From Mycolicibacterium stellerae (lineage in GTDB: Bacteria; Actinomycetota; Actinomycetes; Mycobacteriales; Mycobacteriaceae), in NCBI RefSeq assembly GCF_003719305.1, contig NZ_RARC01000001.1:496001-560000 (forward strand): a DNA stretch of 64,000 bases, given 5' to 3'. A program made the translations under genes and the position numbers. Shown here in pieces: positions 17,531 through 25,871 of this stretch (the stretch's first letter is position 1; each line of letters opens with the position of its first letter). The notes under the pieces were generated by a model. The model made no database searches and was not told the DNA's origin. It saw only the letters and a list, made by a program, of their open reading frames with translations.

Positions 17531-20113
17531 CAGGGCCGCAAGCTCGTCGCGGCTGGTGGTCTCCGTCTTCAACATGGCCCGATAGACGTAGCTCTCCACC
17601 GTGCGCACTGAAAGCGTCAGCCGCTCGGCGATGGCTCGGTTCGACATCCCCTCCCCGATGAGCATGACGATCTCGGCTTCGCGCTCGGTCAGCGGAAGGG
17701 ACTCGCTGGCCTGACGAAGCGCGGGAGTACTGGCGCCACAGCAGAGATCCGCGATGGCCTCGGCCCGTGCCGACGAACCCAACGCCGACCCCCGTTTGTC
17801 GCGGCGCCGATATGCGAGAGCCGACTGGGCGGCGGCGTCGACAGCGGCGACCAGATCTCCTATCCGCTCGAACTCCCCTGATACGGAAAGCAGTTCGGCG
17901 CCGTCGCCGTCATGGACAGCCGCCGCAAAGCGCGCGGCTAAGCCCACCCGTGGTCCTTCGACGATCGACTCGAGTTCGCGCAACCGTGGTGCACACGTGC
18001 GGTCACCGAACTGGGTGGCGGTCTGCAGAAGTAGTACCTCTGCCGCGAATCTTCCTGTCGCTGCGGCCCTCTCGGCCGCCGAAAGCAGGATGCCGATCGC
18101 CTCGGTGATGGCGCCCTGGCCCCCGGCCACCCAAGCCTTGGCCAGACTCCGCTCGTGGTCCAGTGAGCGGAATGTGCGTTGCAGCTTGTCGAGCGCTGCC
18201 AACACCGCCGCTGCTTCATCGGAGGCACCGCTGACGGCGAGCGCGGTCACGTAGGGGAACCCGTAGCGGTATCCCCAGCCGATCGGATGCGATACGAGCA
18301 ACCCTTCTGACCCCTGTTTCAGCAGCAGGCGTGCGGTTCGCAGATCGCCTGCACCAAGCGCCGCCCGTCCGGCGACCGCCGGGCCGAGCAGCTGAGCAGC
18401 ACCCGGGAGATTGTCTGCCTGCGGGCGAATCCGTTCGGCCACCTCACGCGCGTCCGTGATTCGACCGGCCAGCAGCAGCGCGCCGACTTCCGCATCGGCG
18501 ATGTTGAACCGCATGTGGGGCGCGTCGAGCGAGCGGGTTGCGACGGCGTATCCGGCTTCTGCGGCGGCGACGGCTTCGGTCGTGCGGCCGGCGTCTGCGG
18601 ATATCTGGGCCAGCGCCCAGGCGATCTCGGCACCCACGACGGGCAGATCTTCCAGCGCAAGGGTTTTCGAAACGGCCATGGCCGACTCCGGCTGATCCGT
18701 CGCAAACCAGTACACCGTGAGGAAGGCGTCGATGTAGATACGGGCGTCGGCAGGAGTGAGCGCCGAAGCTTCGTCGATGAGCTCTTTGGCTCGCGCCGGA
18801 TCACCAAGCGCCCACAGCATGTTGCTGGATTGCAGGAATGCGAACCTGGCGCGGTCGCGATCAGTCAACTGACCGTCACCGACGTCGGCAAGCACGGCCG
18901 CAGCCTCCTCACCTCGACCCAACCACGACAACGCGTGCGCCCGAACGAATTTGGGCTCCGGTCCCGCTCCGGCTCGGATTGCGCCTTCCGCCAGCTGATC
19001 CGCCAGCGACAGGTCCCCCAGCCAGACCGCGCCGTGTGCCGCATGGACGAGCAGATCCGGATCCGGGGTCAGGTCGGAATCGAGGCTCAACGTCGCACGG
19101 CGCACGACGAGCCGGAGGTCGTCTCGACCACCCGATGCGGCGAGTTCGGTGGCCACCCGGCCCCGCAGGCGTCGTAGCCTGCTGTGCGGCGCGCGCCCTC
19201 GGCGCAACTCGCCGTAGATCGGGTGCGCCAAGCGCACCTCGATTCCCGCACCGGCATGTTCCAGTGTGATGAGGCCACGCGTTTCGGCCTCCTCGACAGC
19301 AGCGGCATCGGTGATCGACGTCAGCGCGGCAAGGTCGAGCGGCTCCCCGACGGCCAGCGTATCGATCACTTCGCCGACTGGCTTTGGCAGTGTCCCGATT
19401 CGGGATTCGATCAACTCGACAAGGCCGGGCGGCATGATCGGGTCACCGGTCCACCGCCAGTACCCGTTCTCCTGCACAAGTCGCCCGCCCGCGACCTCCT
19501 GCTCGACGATGTTCCGCAGATACAGGACATTTCCGCGAGTCAGCTTCCAGAGCCGGTCGACGGCGTCCGGATCCACCGGACCATCAAGGGTCGCCGTCAG
19601 CAGCGTGCCGGTTTCACCAAGCGGCAGTTGCGCGAGGTCGATCCGCTCGAAGTGGTCGGCCTTCCATATCTCCTGTGTCGCAGGCGGAATCGGCTCACCA
19701 CCGCGGACGGTGAGGATGACTTTGGCCAACCGTCGCGCCACGATCTGATGGACGACGAAGGTGGACAGATCATCGAGCAGGTGTACGTCATCGACAACGA
19801 GGACCACCTTCGCGGCCGTCGATGCAGACGTCAGCGCCTCGATCACTCCGCGCACCAACTGGACGGTGTCGGTGACATCTGACGGCGCCCATGCGCTGAA
19901 CGCACCGAGCGGAACCGCGCGCGCCGACGACGTACCCGCCGTCACGCGTGTTTGGCAACCCCGCGCCTCGGCAGCCGCCAACGCCTCGCGGGCGAGCCGG
20001 CTCTTCCCTACGCCTTCCGCCCCGCTGATGACGGCGCCCGACGCCTCGGCAGCCGAGATGGCCGCGTCGACGGCGCGCATCTCCTCGGTGCGGCCGATCA
20101 ACGGCCACGACAT
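17504..20113 (-). CDS. LuxR family regulator of the LAL type (ATPase plus HTH)
   Basis: This 869-aa regulator has a large-ATP-binding LuxR architecture. It carries an N-terminal ATPase with Walker A GAEGVGKSRLAREAL (about residue 33) and Walker B VVLVVDDVHLLDD, a long TPR-like middle, and a C-terminal LuxR HTH (LTEREAEIVMLIGEGMSN, then LTLSVRTVESYVYRAML). ATG 20113 (MSWPLIGR) is preferred; a GTG two codons upstream at 20119 is equally possible. The target genes are unknown. Its 3' end adjoins the PKS remnant, so it may once have been the pathway regulator of that gene. The last codons are part of the diverged direct repeat described for this junction. Confidence 0.88.
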   Translation of the reverse strand: MSWPLIGRTEEMRAVDAAISAAEASGAVISGAEGVGKSRLAREALAAAEARGCQTRVTAGTSSARAVPLGAFSAWAPSDVTDTVQLVRGVIEALTSASTAAKVVLVVDDVHLLDDLSTFVVHQIVARRLAKVILTVRGGEPIPPATQEIWKADHFERIDLAQLPLGETGTLLTATLDGPVDPDAVDRLWKLTRGNVLYLRNIVEQEVAGGRLVQENGYWRWTGDPIMPPGLVELIESRIGTLPKPVGEVIDTLAVGEPLDLAALTSITDAAAVEEAETRGLITLEHAGAGIEVRLAHPIYGELRRGRAPHSRLRRLRGRVATELAASGGRDDLRLVVRRATLSLDSDLTPDPDLLVHAAHGAVWLGDLSLADQLAEGAIRAGAGPEPKFVRAHALSWLGRGEEAAAVLADVGDGQLTDRDRARFAFLQSSNMLWALGDPARAKELIDEASALTPADARIYIDAFLTVYWFATDQPESAMAVSKTLALEDLPVVGAEIAWALAQISADAGRTTEAVAAAEAGYAVATRSLDAPHMRFNIADAEVGALLLAGRITDAREVAERIRPQADNLPGAAQLLGPAVAGRAALGAGDLRTARLLLKQGSEGLLVSHPIGWGYRYGFPYVTALAVSGASDEAAAVLAALDKLQRTFRSLDHERSLAKAWVAGGQGAITEAIGILLSAAERAAATGRFAAEVLLLQTATQFGDRTCAPRLRELESIVEGPRVGLAARFAAAVHDGDGAELLSVSGEFERIGDLVAAVDAAAQSALAYRRRDKRGSALGSSARAEAIADLCCGASTPALRQASESLPLTEREAEIVMLIGEGMSNRAIAERLTLSVRTVESYVYRAMLKTETTSRDELAALLPRRKAVQ

Positions 20114-20128
20114 TCGCACGCGATAAGC

Positions 20129-20590
20129 CTAGGAGGACGGCGTCTGGTTACCGCCCTTTTTGACCTTCAACACCTGCTTGCGCAGGCCGTCGGTCGCCGT
20201 CTTCATCAGACCCTTGGCGCCCCGTTTGACCAGGAAGCCGGGCAGGGGTACGACCAGATCCACAGTCAGTTCGAAATGCACGTCGGTGGAGTCCCCGTGA
20301 GCCGTCAACGTGTAGCGGCCCCGCTGCGCACGTTGCTGTTTGGAGCTGACCAAGGTCCAGCTCACACCGTCGTCGTGAACGGTGTAGTCGAGCACCTGGT
20401 CGTCGCTCACACCGACGATCTTGACGACCTGACGCGACTTCCTTGGTCGGCCTTGGTCGTCTCGTTCGAGCACTTCGACTTCCTGGTGAGCCGACGACCA
20501 GTCGGGAAGCGATTCCAGGTCGATCAGAACATCCATGATCTCGCCGGGAGTCGCCTCGATGGTGATGTTGCGGGCTTCGGTGATCGCCAT
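20129..20590 (-). CDS. SRPBCC family protein (tandem copy A)
   Basis: This 153-aa protein of the polyketide cyclase/dehydrase-like SRPBCC fold starts MAITEARNITIEATPGEIMDVL and ends GLRKQVLKVKKGGNQTPSS. It is a tandem paralogue of the next upstream gene (20607-21050), separated by 16 bp, and shares with it an identical 47-nt segment at the 3' end. It lies 15 bp upstream of the LAL regulator gene on the same strand. No catalytic residues can be assigned; a ligand-binding or membrane-lipid role is the general expectation for this fold. Confidence 0.85.
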   Translation of the reverse strand: MAITEARNITIEATPGEIMDVLIDLESLPDWSSAHQEVEVLERDDQGRPRKSRQVVKIVGVSDDQVLDYTVHDDGVSWTLVSSKQQRAQRGRYTLTAHGDSTDVHFELTVDLVVPLPGFLVKRGAKGLMKTATDGLRKQVLKVKKGGNQTPSS

Positions 20591-20659
20591 CGACGTGCGA
20601 TACCCGCTATGAGCCCTTTTTGACCTTCAACACCTGCTTGCGCAGGCCGTCGGTCGCCG
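20153..20659. repeat. Identical 47-bp segments in tandem SRPBCC genes
   Basis: Bases 20153-20199 and 20613-20659 are identical. Both encode the C-terminal residues DGLRKQVLKVKKG of the two SRPBCC paralogues in the same frame. The rest of the two genes is much more diverged, so the perfect match suggests local gene conversion or a very recent exchange confined to the 3' ends. Confidence 0.85.
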
Positions 20660-21050
20660 ACTCGAGCCCGCCCTTCATCGCCCGCTTCAACACGAAGCCA
20701 GGGATCGGAACAGCCGGGTCCACAGTGATCTCGAACTTGACCCGCGTCTTGTCCCCGTCGGGGGTCAACGTGTACTTCGCATCCTGCGTCTTGAGCTGGC
20801 TCGAGCTGATCAGCGTCCAGCCCGCGGTGCTGTCGGTCCACTCGTATTGCACGACCTGCTCGTCGGCGATGCCCATGGTCTTCAACTTGAGCTTCACCCT
20901 GCCGGGTCTGCCGCCCTCCACGGTGTCGAGGATCTCGGCCCCCTGATGCTGCGACGACCAGTCCGGGGCCGTCTCGACGTCGGCGATGACGTCGAGGATC
21001 TCCTCGGGTGTCGCTTCGATGAGCACTTCGCGTGAATCGCTGACCGCCAT
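20607..21050 (-). CDS. SRPBCC family protein (tandem copy B)
   Basis: This 147-aa SRPBCC-fold protein (MAVSDSREVLIEATPEEILDVI ... GLRKQVLKVKKGS) is paralogous to the gene immediately downstream and to the one at 8093-8536. ATG 21050 gives the same N-terminal length as the paralogues; an earlier in-frame start at 21200 lies within the HD-domain gene. It is likely cotranscribed with copy A. Function is unknown. Confidence 0.85.
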   Translation of the reverse strand: MAVSDSREVLIEATPEEILDVIADVETAPDWSSQHQGAEILDTVEGGRPGRVKLKLKTMGIADEQVVQYEWTDSTAGWTLISSSQLKTQDAKYTLTPDGDKTRVKFEITVDPAVPIPGFVLKRAMKGGLESATDGLRKQVLKVKKGS

Positions 21051-21108
21051 GGCGCGACAGTAGTTGCCACGCACCCTCCGCCGCGGGCCTATCGCCCGAA
21101 TCGGACAG

Positions 21109-21750
21109 TCACTCCGGCCATTTGTTGCCGAGGATGATCTCGACGAAATCCTCGCGGACGAACGTCGGGTCGTAGTGAGCCAGGACGTCGGCGTTGACAT
21201 TGCCGAAGGTGCTGTGCGGGCGATGGACGTTGCCCTCGGTGAACGCCGCGAGGATGCGGCGTTTGAAGTCCGGCCTCGGGTGCGCGGCGGTCACGGCGGC
21301 AAGCGCGTCCTCGGATAGCTCGTCGCGCCCGATGCCGAGCACGTCGGTCTCGACACCCGCGGTGACGAGCGCGATCTCGGGGTCGAGGAACTCGGGGATG
21401 CCCGGCGTCGTGTGTAGGGCGATGCTCAGCCAAACCTTGCGCGCGGTGTGCTCGTCGACGCCCCGTTCCAGCAGGAAATTGCGTGCGGCGTTGGCCCCGT
21501 CGACCTCGAATCGCGCCATCGATCCCCGATAGCCCTGCGTGAGTCCGACGTCATGGAACATCGCTCCGATGTAGAGCAGCTCCAGGTCGGGGTCGAGCCC
21601 GCGGCGCCTGCCCTGCAACGCGCCGAACAGGAAGACTCGACGGGAGTGGTCGAACAGCAGGTCGCTCTCCACGTCACGGATATAGGAGGTGGCATCCCGC
21701 ACCAGCGGGCTGTCGGGGATCGTGATCCCGGCGATCGTGTGTGTAGTCAT
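21109..21750 (-). CDS. HD domain-containing protein
   Basis: This 213-aa metal-dependent phosphohydrolase-fold protein is probably cytosolic. The HD-superfamily metal ligands are visible as H35 (LFDHSRRVFLFG), H66-D67 (GAMFHDVGLT) and a later IALHTTPGIPEF histidine. This small single-domain architecture resembles the branch that includes cyanamide hydratase and related hydrolases, but no residue fixes the substrate. ATG 21750 (MTTHTIAGITIPDS) is chosen; upstream in-frame codons overlap the divergent promoter. The GlxA-like regulator gene starts 83 bp away on the other strand and is the likely regulator. Confidence 0.85.
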   Translation of the reverse strand: MTTHTIAGITIPDSPLVRDATSYIRDVESDLLFDHSRRVFLFGALQGRRRGLDPDLELLYIGAMFHDVGLTQGYRGSMARFEVDGANAARNFLLERGVDEHTARKVWLSIALHTTPGIPEFLDPEIALVTAGVETDVLGIGRDELSEDALAAVTAAHPRPDFKRRILAAFTEGNVHRPHSTFGNVNADVLAHYDPTFVREDFVEIILGNKWPE

Positions 21751-21833
21751 ATGACCAGTGTTGGCTCGCAGACCCCGCCCGACCCATGTCCGATCTGCCA
21801 TCCTTCCCACAGAAAGCGACATACGGTGGTGTC

Positions 21834-22796
21834 ATGCCAGCCGAGCATGTCGTTGTCGTCGTCGTGTTCGACGGCATGAAGCTGCTCGACGTCGCCGGAC
21901 CCGCCGAGGTGTTCGCGGAGGCCAATCGGTTCGGCGCGTCATACCGGTTGGTGATGGCCTCGGTCGACGGTTCCGACGTGAGGACATCGATCGGCGCGCG
22001 CTTCGCCGTGACGACGCGCATCGACGACGTCGAATTCGCCGACACCACCATGGTGTCCGGTGGCGACGAGCTCGTCGGCAGGCCCATCGACCCGGACTTG
22101 GTCGACGCCGTCCAGAGGCTCCGACAGCGCAGCCGCCGGATGGCGTCGATTTGTACGGGATCGTTCGTTCTGGCGCGTGCAGGTCTGCTGAGCGGCCGCC
22201 GGGCGACCACGCACTGGCGCCACACCCGACTGCTGGCGCGGGCATACCCGGATGTCACGGTGGAACCCGACGCGATCTTCGTTCGAGACGGTGACGTGTA
22301 CACATCGGCGGGCGTCTCGGCCGGAATCGACCTCGCGCTGGCCCTCGTCGAAGACGACCATGGCGCCGATCTGGTTCGCGAGGTGGCGCGGTCGCTGGTG
22401 GTGTTCCTCAAACGTTCGGGCGGCCAATCGCAGTTCTCCGCCGCAGTCGAGGCAAACCCTCCCACACGCTCGGTCCTGCGCGTCGTCACTGATGCCATCG
22501 CGGCCGACCCGGCGGCGAACCACAACGTCAAAATGCTTGCGGCACAGGCTTCTTTGAGCACACGACAGCTCACCCGGCTGTTCCAGGCCGAACTCGGCAC
22601 CACCCCGGCACGGTACGTGGAAGCGATACGGGTCGATGCGGCACGGGCGGCGCTCGACGCGGGCAGCTCGGTCGCCGACGCGGCGCGGACCGCGGGCTTC
22701 GGCAGCGCCGAGACGTTGCGCAGGGTGTTCATCGGTGAACTCGGCATCTCCCCGAAGGCCTACCGGGACCGATTCCGGTCGACGGCACGCGGTTAG
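21834..22796 (+). CDS. GlxA family transcriptional regulator (DJ-1/PfpI plus AraC HTH)
   Basis: This 320-aa regulator has an N-terminal DJ-1/PfpI-like class I glutamine-amidotransferase domain (VVVVVVFDGMKLLDVAGPAE; SICTGSFVLARAGLL carrying the nucleophile-elbow cysteine) and a C-terminal AraC double HTH (VKMLAAQASLSTRQLTRLF and VADAARTAGFGSAETLRRVF). This is the GlxA layout. ATG 21834 (MPAEHVVVVVV) fits the domain start; an upstream in-frame start at 21786 is possible. It is divergent from the HD-domain gene, which is the natural target. Confidence 0.9.
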   Translation: MPAEHVVVVVVFDGMKLLDVAGPAEVFAEANRFGASYRLVMASVDGSDVRTSIGARFAVTTRIDDVEFADTTMVSGGDELVGRPIDPDLVDAVQRLRQRSRRMASICTGSFVLARAGLLSGRRATTHWRHTRLLARAYPDVTVEPDAIFVRDGDVYTSAGVSAGIDLALALVEDDHGADLVREVARSLVVFLKRSGGQSQFSAAVEANPPTRSVLRVVTDAIAADPAANHNVKMLAAQASLSTRQLTRLFQAELGTTPARYVEAIRVDAARAALDAGSSVADAARTAGFGSAETLRRVFIGELGISPKAYRDRFRSTARG

Positions 22797-22851
22797 GACG
22801 CGGGAATCCATTCAACAATCACCACTGTCTTCGGCGGTAGGCTCGCCATCT

Positions 22852-23202
22852 ATGAGTTCTGATGTCGACCCGACCGTGCCGCCGAGCGGCACCGGATGCG
22901 TTGAATGCGATTCGGCCGGCGGCTGGTGGGTGCATCTGCGGCGATGCGCGGCCTGTGGCCACATCGGCTGCTGCGACGACTCGTTGGCGCGTCACGCTTC
23001 TGCGCACTGGCGGGAAACCGGCCACCCCATCATCCGCTCCTTCGAGCCGGGTGAGGACTGGTTCTGGAACTACCAGACGAACGAGTACTACGACGGTCCC
23101 GAACTGGCCGCACCGGAGTGCCGCCCCGAGGACGAGACCGTTCCCGGTCCGCGCGGCCGGGTGCCAAGCGACTGGGCCGACCAGTTGCGTCGCCGCGAGT
23201 GA
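22852..23202 (+). CDS. UBP-type zinc finger protein
   Basis: This 116-aa protein consists almost entirely of a ZnF-UBP domain: GTGCVECDSAGGWWVHLRRC, then ACGHIGCCDDSLARHASAHW, then GHPIIRSFEPGEDWFWNY. The Cys/His pattern (CxxC, CxxC, H, H) supplies the zinc ligands. In eukaryotes this fold binds ubiquitin C-termini. Stand-alone versions are widespread in actinobacteria, where the ligand is not established. ATG 22852 starts just before the domain; a longer open frame upstream overlaps the GlxA gene and lacks similarity. Confidence 0.87.
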   Translation: MSSDVDPTVPPSGTGCVECDSAGGWWVHLRRCAACGHIGCCDDSLARHASAHWRETGHPIIRSFEPGEDWFWNYQTNEYYDGPELAAPECRPEDETVPGPRGRVPSDWADQLRRRE

Positions 23203-23230
23203 AAGCTCGGTGCGCGGGTACTCCGCCACA

Positions 23231-23398
23231 GTGAATAAGGAAAAGCCCGAGACCGCAGAGTCGGAGTCCGGACGCGATGGCGCCGACGACGACGTCGTGA
23301 GCGACCCGGCCAAATCCGACGGTGCAAGTGGCGATTGGGCCGACGAAGGCGGCGCGACGCCAAGCGGCCCCTCCGACACCGGCGACCACACCCAGTAG
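23231..23398 (+). CDS. Small acidic hypothetical protein
   Basis: This short frame of 55 codons, starting GTG 23231, encodes an acidic, low-complexity product (VNKEKPETAESESGRDGADDD ...), rich in D, E, S, G and A, with no recognisable domain. It begins 28 bp after the UBP gene. An upstream GTG at 23210 is an alternative start. The product looks disordered. It could be a genuine small protein or a chance open frame in GC-rich DNA. Confidence 0.4.
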   Translation: MNKEKPETAESESGRDGADDDVVSDPAKSDGASGDWADEGGATPSGPSDTGDHTQ

Positions 23399-23429
23399 CG
23401 AGCCCGGCCCGCAGATGGCTGACCTTGCT

Positions 23430-23493
23430 CCGCGAGCGTGCGCGTTTGTACAGCCGTGCGCGGCGTGTCGTGTGCAGACACGCACGCTCGCGG
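23430..23493. repeat. Intergenic inverted repeat (possible terminator or dispersed element)
   Basis: Arms of 13 identical bases, CCGCGAGCGTGCG at 23430-23442 and its complement at 23481-23493, extend imperfectly to about 23 bp with an 18-base loop. It sits between convergent transcription units (small ORF ending 23398; flavoprotein ending 23557), where a bidirectional terminator is expected. There is no T-tract, so it may instead be a copy of a dispersed intergenic element. Confidence 0.65.
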
Positions 23494-23551
23494 TGCGAGG
23501 CCGCTCGCGGTGCAAGGCCGCTCGCGGTGCAAGGCCGCTCGCGGTGCAAGC
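23484..23551. repeat. Tandem 17-bp repeat, four units
   Basis: The unit CCGCTCGCGGTGCAAGG is repeated in direct tandem at 23501-23517 and 23518-23534. A first unit with two changes is at 23484-23500 and a last unit with its final base changed is at 23535-23551. It overlaps the right arm of the adjacent inverted repeat and stops 6 bp short of the end of the convergent flavoprotein gene. It looks like a VNTR-type minisatellite. Confidence 0.9.
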
Positions 23552-23556
23552 CGGGC

Positions 23557-25116
23557 TCAGCGATCGGCGAGTGCCTGCTTGGCGGCGTTGTACCCGGGAA
23601 TGAAGGTGATGCCGGGCCCGCCGTGACAGCCCGCGCTGCCGAGATACAGGCCCTCGATCGGGATCGGCTGGTCGACATAGCCTTTCGGGCCCGGACGGTT
23701 CGGCCCGATCTGGTCGGGATGTATCAGCCCGTGACAGTAGTCGCCGCCCGGCGCCCCGAACATCGTGCCCATGTGCTTGGGCGTGAAGGTCGTGTGCCTG
23801 ATGATGATGTCCTCGAAGTTCGGCGCCAGCTTCGTGATCTTGTCGATCACCCGCTGCCCCATCTCGACCTTCATGTCGCCGTAGCTGGATTCGCTGTCCT
23901 CGATCGGAAACCACAGCGAGAAGGCCGACGCGGCGTGCTTACCTGGCGGCGCAAGGCCGGGGTCGTTGACCGACGGTATCTGCAGCGCGATCGACGGATC
24001 GGCGGGAACGATGCCACGCCTGCAGTCCTCCCACTGCTGCTGAAGTTCTTCGGGAGTACTGAAAATTCCGATATTGGACTGCATTTCGGGATCGTTGAGC
24101 AATTCGTAGGGCTTCGTGAACTCCGGTATGCCGTCAAGCGCGAAGTGCATCTGCAGGTAGCTGCCCCTGTGGTCGGACCGCGAGAAGCGCTCGCGGATGT
24201 CGGCGGGCACCGCGTTCGAGTCGACAAGGCCGTTGACGGTGAGGTCGGGCGCAACGCCGGATATCACGATCGGCGCGGTGATCGTCGAGCCGTCCTCGAG
24301 GCGGACCCCGGCGATGCGGCCGTCGGACACCGTGATCTCGTCGACCTTGCTGCGCAGCCGCAGTTCACCGCCGTTGGAGACGAACAGCTCTTGAAGGTGT
24401 GCGGTCAGCGCGCCGATGCCGCCGCGCAACTTCTTGACGAGCAGTGCATTCTCGTCCGGCACGGCGAACCCGTACGCCAGCGCGGCCGCCGTGCCGGGAG
24501 TCGCAGGTCCGCGGTAGGTGGTGTTGCACGCCAACAGCGACAGCATGCCGCGCAGCGCGCCGTTCTTCTCCTTGTCAGGCAGGTAGCGGTCGATGACGTC
24601 GGTGACGGATCCGAACAACAGGTCGGTGATCGTCGAGCGCTCGAATTCGTTTGTCGCGCAGGCATACATCTCGTCGAGCGTCTTCGGCGGTTGGCCTGCG
24701 TCAAAGCGGCCGAGCGCGCGCGTCGGCGCCTGACACCATGCCATCAACCCGGCCATGCCGTTGACGGCCTCCGCCCCGTGCACCTCGTTGATGTGCGTCA
24801 GCAGCTTCATCGGGTCGGTGTAGTAAACGAGCGGCTCGTCGCCGACACCCCGCAGCGAGACCGACATGACGTCGAGGTCGACCGTCGGCAGCGTGTCCAG
24901 CCCGAGTTCGCGGCTGACGACCGCCGACGTCGGAATCTGCACCGAGCCGGCGATCTCGAACTTGTACCCGTCGAAAAGCTCGACGGTGGAAGCCATTCCA
25001 CCGGCATACAGCTTGAAGTCGAGGCACAGCGTGCGCAGCCCGGCCTTCTGAAGTAGCGCGGCCGCGGTCAGTCCATTGTGACCCGCGCCGACGACGATCG
25101 CATCAAAGTCCGCCAT
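23557..25116 (-). CDS. FAD-dependent oxidoreductase, phytoene desaturase / PYROXD2-like
   Basis: This 519-aa flavoprotein has the dinucleotide-binding N-terminus DAIVVGAGHNGLTAAALLQKAG and the amine-oxidase/phytoene-desaturase body (CLDFKLYAGGMASTVELFDGY). It has a closing FAD motif region GLYLGSAGCHGGPGITFIPGYNAA. The length and the GxHGGPG ending match the PYROXD2-like family rather than true CrtI. ATG 25116 (MADFDAIVV) puts the glycine motif at the usual place. It is preceded by a TetR gene on the same strand, and a palindrome that matches a second one in the TetR promoter lies just upstream of its start. The substrate is unknown. Confidence 0.86.
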   Translation of the reverse strand: MADFDAIVVGAGHNGLTAAALLQKAGLRTLCLDFKLYAGGMASTVELFDGYKFEIAGSVQIPTSAVVSRELGLDTLPTVDLDVMSVSLRGVGDEPLVYYTDPMKLLTHINEVHGAEAVNGMAGLMAWCQAPTRALGRFDAGQPPKTLDEMYACATNEFERSTITDLLFGSVTDVIDRYLPDKEKNGALRGMLSLLACNTTYRGPATPGTAAALAYGFAVPDENALLVKKLRGGIGALTAHLQELFVSNGGELRLRSKVDEITVSDGRIAGVRLEDGSTITAPIVISGVAPDLTVNGLVDSNAVPADIRERFSRSDHRGSYLQMHFALDGIPEFTKPYELLNDPEMQSNIGIFSTPEELQQQWEDCRRGIVPADPSIALQIPSVNDPGLAPPGKHAASAFSLWFPIEDSESSYGDMKVEMGQRVIDKITKLAPNFEDIIIRHTTFTPKHMGTMFGAPGGDYCHGLIHPDQIGPNRPGPKGYVDQPIPIEGLYLGSAGCHGGPGITFIPGYNAAKQALADR

Positions 25117-25140
25117 TGGCTGAGGCTGACACGGGAAGAA

Positions 25141-25164
25141 AGTTTTGTCAATAATGACGAAACT
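25141..25164. promoter_or_regulatory. Candidate TetR operator upstream of the flavoprotein gene
   Basis: A near-perfect palindrome with half-sites AGTTTTGTCA and TGACGAAACT separated by ATAA lies 25 bp upstream of the flavoprotein start and 6 bp past the TetR stop. Over its central 22 positions it matches the second site at 25800-25821 in 16, which suggests that the same TetR protein binds both. Confidence 0.65.
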
Positions 25165-25169
25165 TGGGC

Positions 25170-25775
25170 CTAGGCGGTGTCCCCGAACCCTTTTTCCAGG
25201 GTCTGCAGCGCCTCCCGGGTCAACCGCCTCAACTCGGGTAGCGACCGGTCCTCCCCCAGCATCCAGACCTCCATCGCGCCGAACACCGCCGCCGCGATAC
25301 ATCGCGCGATGACGGTGATCCGCATCCGGTCATCGGTGCCGGGCTTGGGCGGGTCCTCCCCGCCGAGGTGCTCCTCGATGGCTTCGGCGAAGTCCGTCTC
25401 GACCTGACGGATGTGCCGCACGATCCGGCCTGGGTCGAGTTCCTGGGCCCGCAACGCCGGGATCTCCGCGACCGCCCAGTCGTCATACGGCCTGGCAAGA
25501 ATCGCCGATTGCACGGCGTCGATGATCGGCTCATCCGGCGAGCGGTTCGCCAGCGCCGCCCGGAACCATTGCAGGCCGACGTCGTAGTCGGCGAACAACA
25601 GCTCGTGCTTGGACGCGAAGTGCCGATAGAAGGTTCGCAGCGACACCCCGGCGTCGGCCGCGATCTGCTCGGCCGAGGTCTCCTCGACGCCCTGAGCGAG
25701 GAACCGGACCAGCGCCGCCTGCCGCAGTGCCTCTCGCGTGCGCTCGCTGCGCACCGTCTGGGCAGGTCGGACCAT
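25170..25775 (-). CDS. TetR family transcriptional regulator
   Basis: This 201-aa TetR repressor has an N-terminal HTH (TSAEQIAADAGVSLRTFYRH, about residues 33-55, then FASKHELLFADYD) and a C-terminal ligand-binding half with the actinobacterial pattern ITVIARCIAAAVFGAMEVW. It is transcribed toward the flavoprotein gene and divergently from the membrane-protein/COX3-like operon. Palindromes on both sides of the gene with the same half-site suggest autoregulation plus control of both neighbouring units. Confidence 0.9.
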   Translation of the reverse strand: MVRPAQTVRSERTREALRQAALVRFLAQGVEETSAEQIAADAGVSLRTFYRHFASKHELLFADYDVGLQWFRAALANRSPDEPIIDAVQSAILARPYDDWAVAEIPALRAQELDPGRIVRHIRQVETDFAEAIEEHLGGEDPPKPGTDDRMRITVIARCIAAAVFGAMEVWMLGEDRSLPELRRLTREALQTLEKGFGDTA

Positions 25776-25799
25776 GGCCGTAAGTTACCTCACGACATG

Positions 25800-25821
25800 G
25801 TTTTGGCAAATTTGTCAAAAC
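25800..25821. promoter_or_regulatory. Candidate TetR operator in the divergent promoter
   Basis: An imperfect palindrome with half-sites GTTTTGGCAA and TTGTCAAAAC lies 25 bp upstream of the TetR start and 50 bp upstream of the divergent membrane-protein gene at 25872. It shares its half-site with the 25141-25164 palindrome. The position would allow simultaneous control of TetR and the COX3/COX4-like operon. Confidence 0.65.
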
Positions 25822-25871
25822 TCTCCGCAAAGTCGCCCAGAACACGGCCGTTCCGCAGTAACCTGCCAGCC

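Noticed and set aside
23484..23551. CRISPR array
   Set aside because: The 17-bp units abut directly with no spacers and there are no cas genes.
23335..25056. 573-codon open frame antisense to the flavoprotein gene
   Set aside because: It is a shadow of the flavoprotein; its translation is Arg/Val/Asp-rich without conserved motifs.
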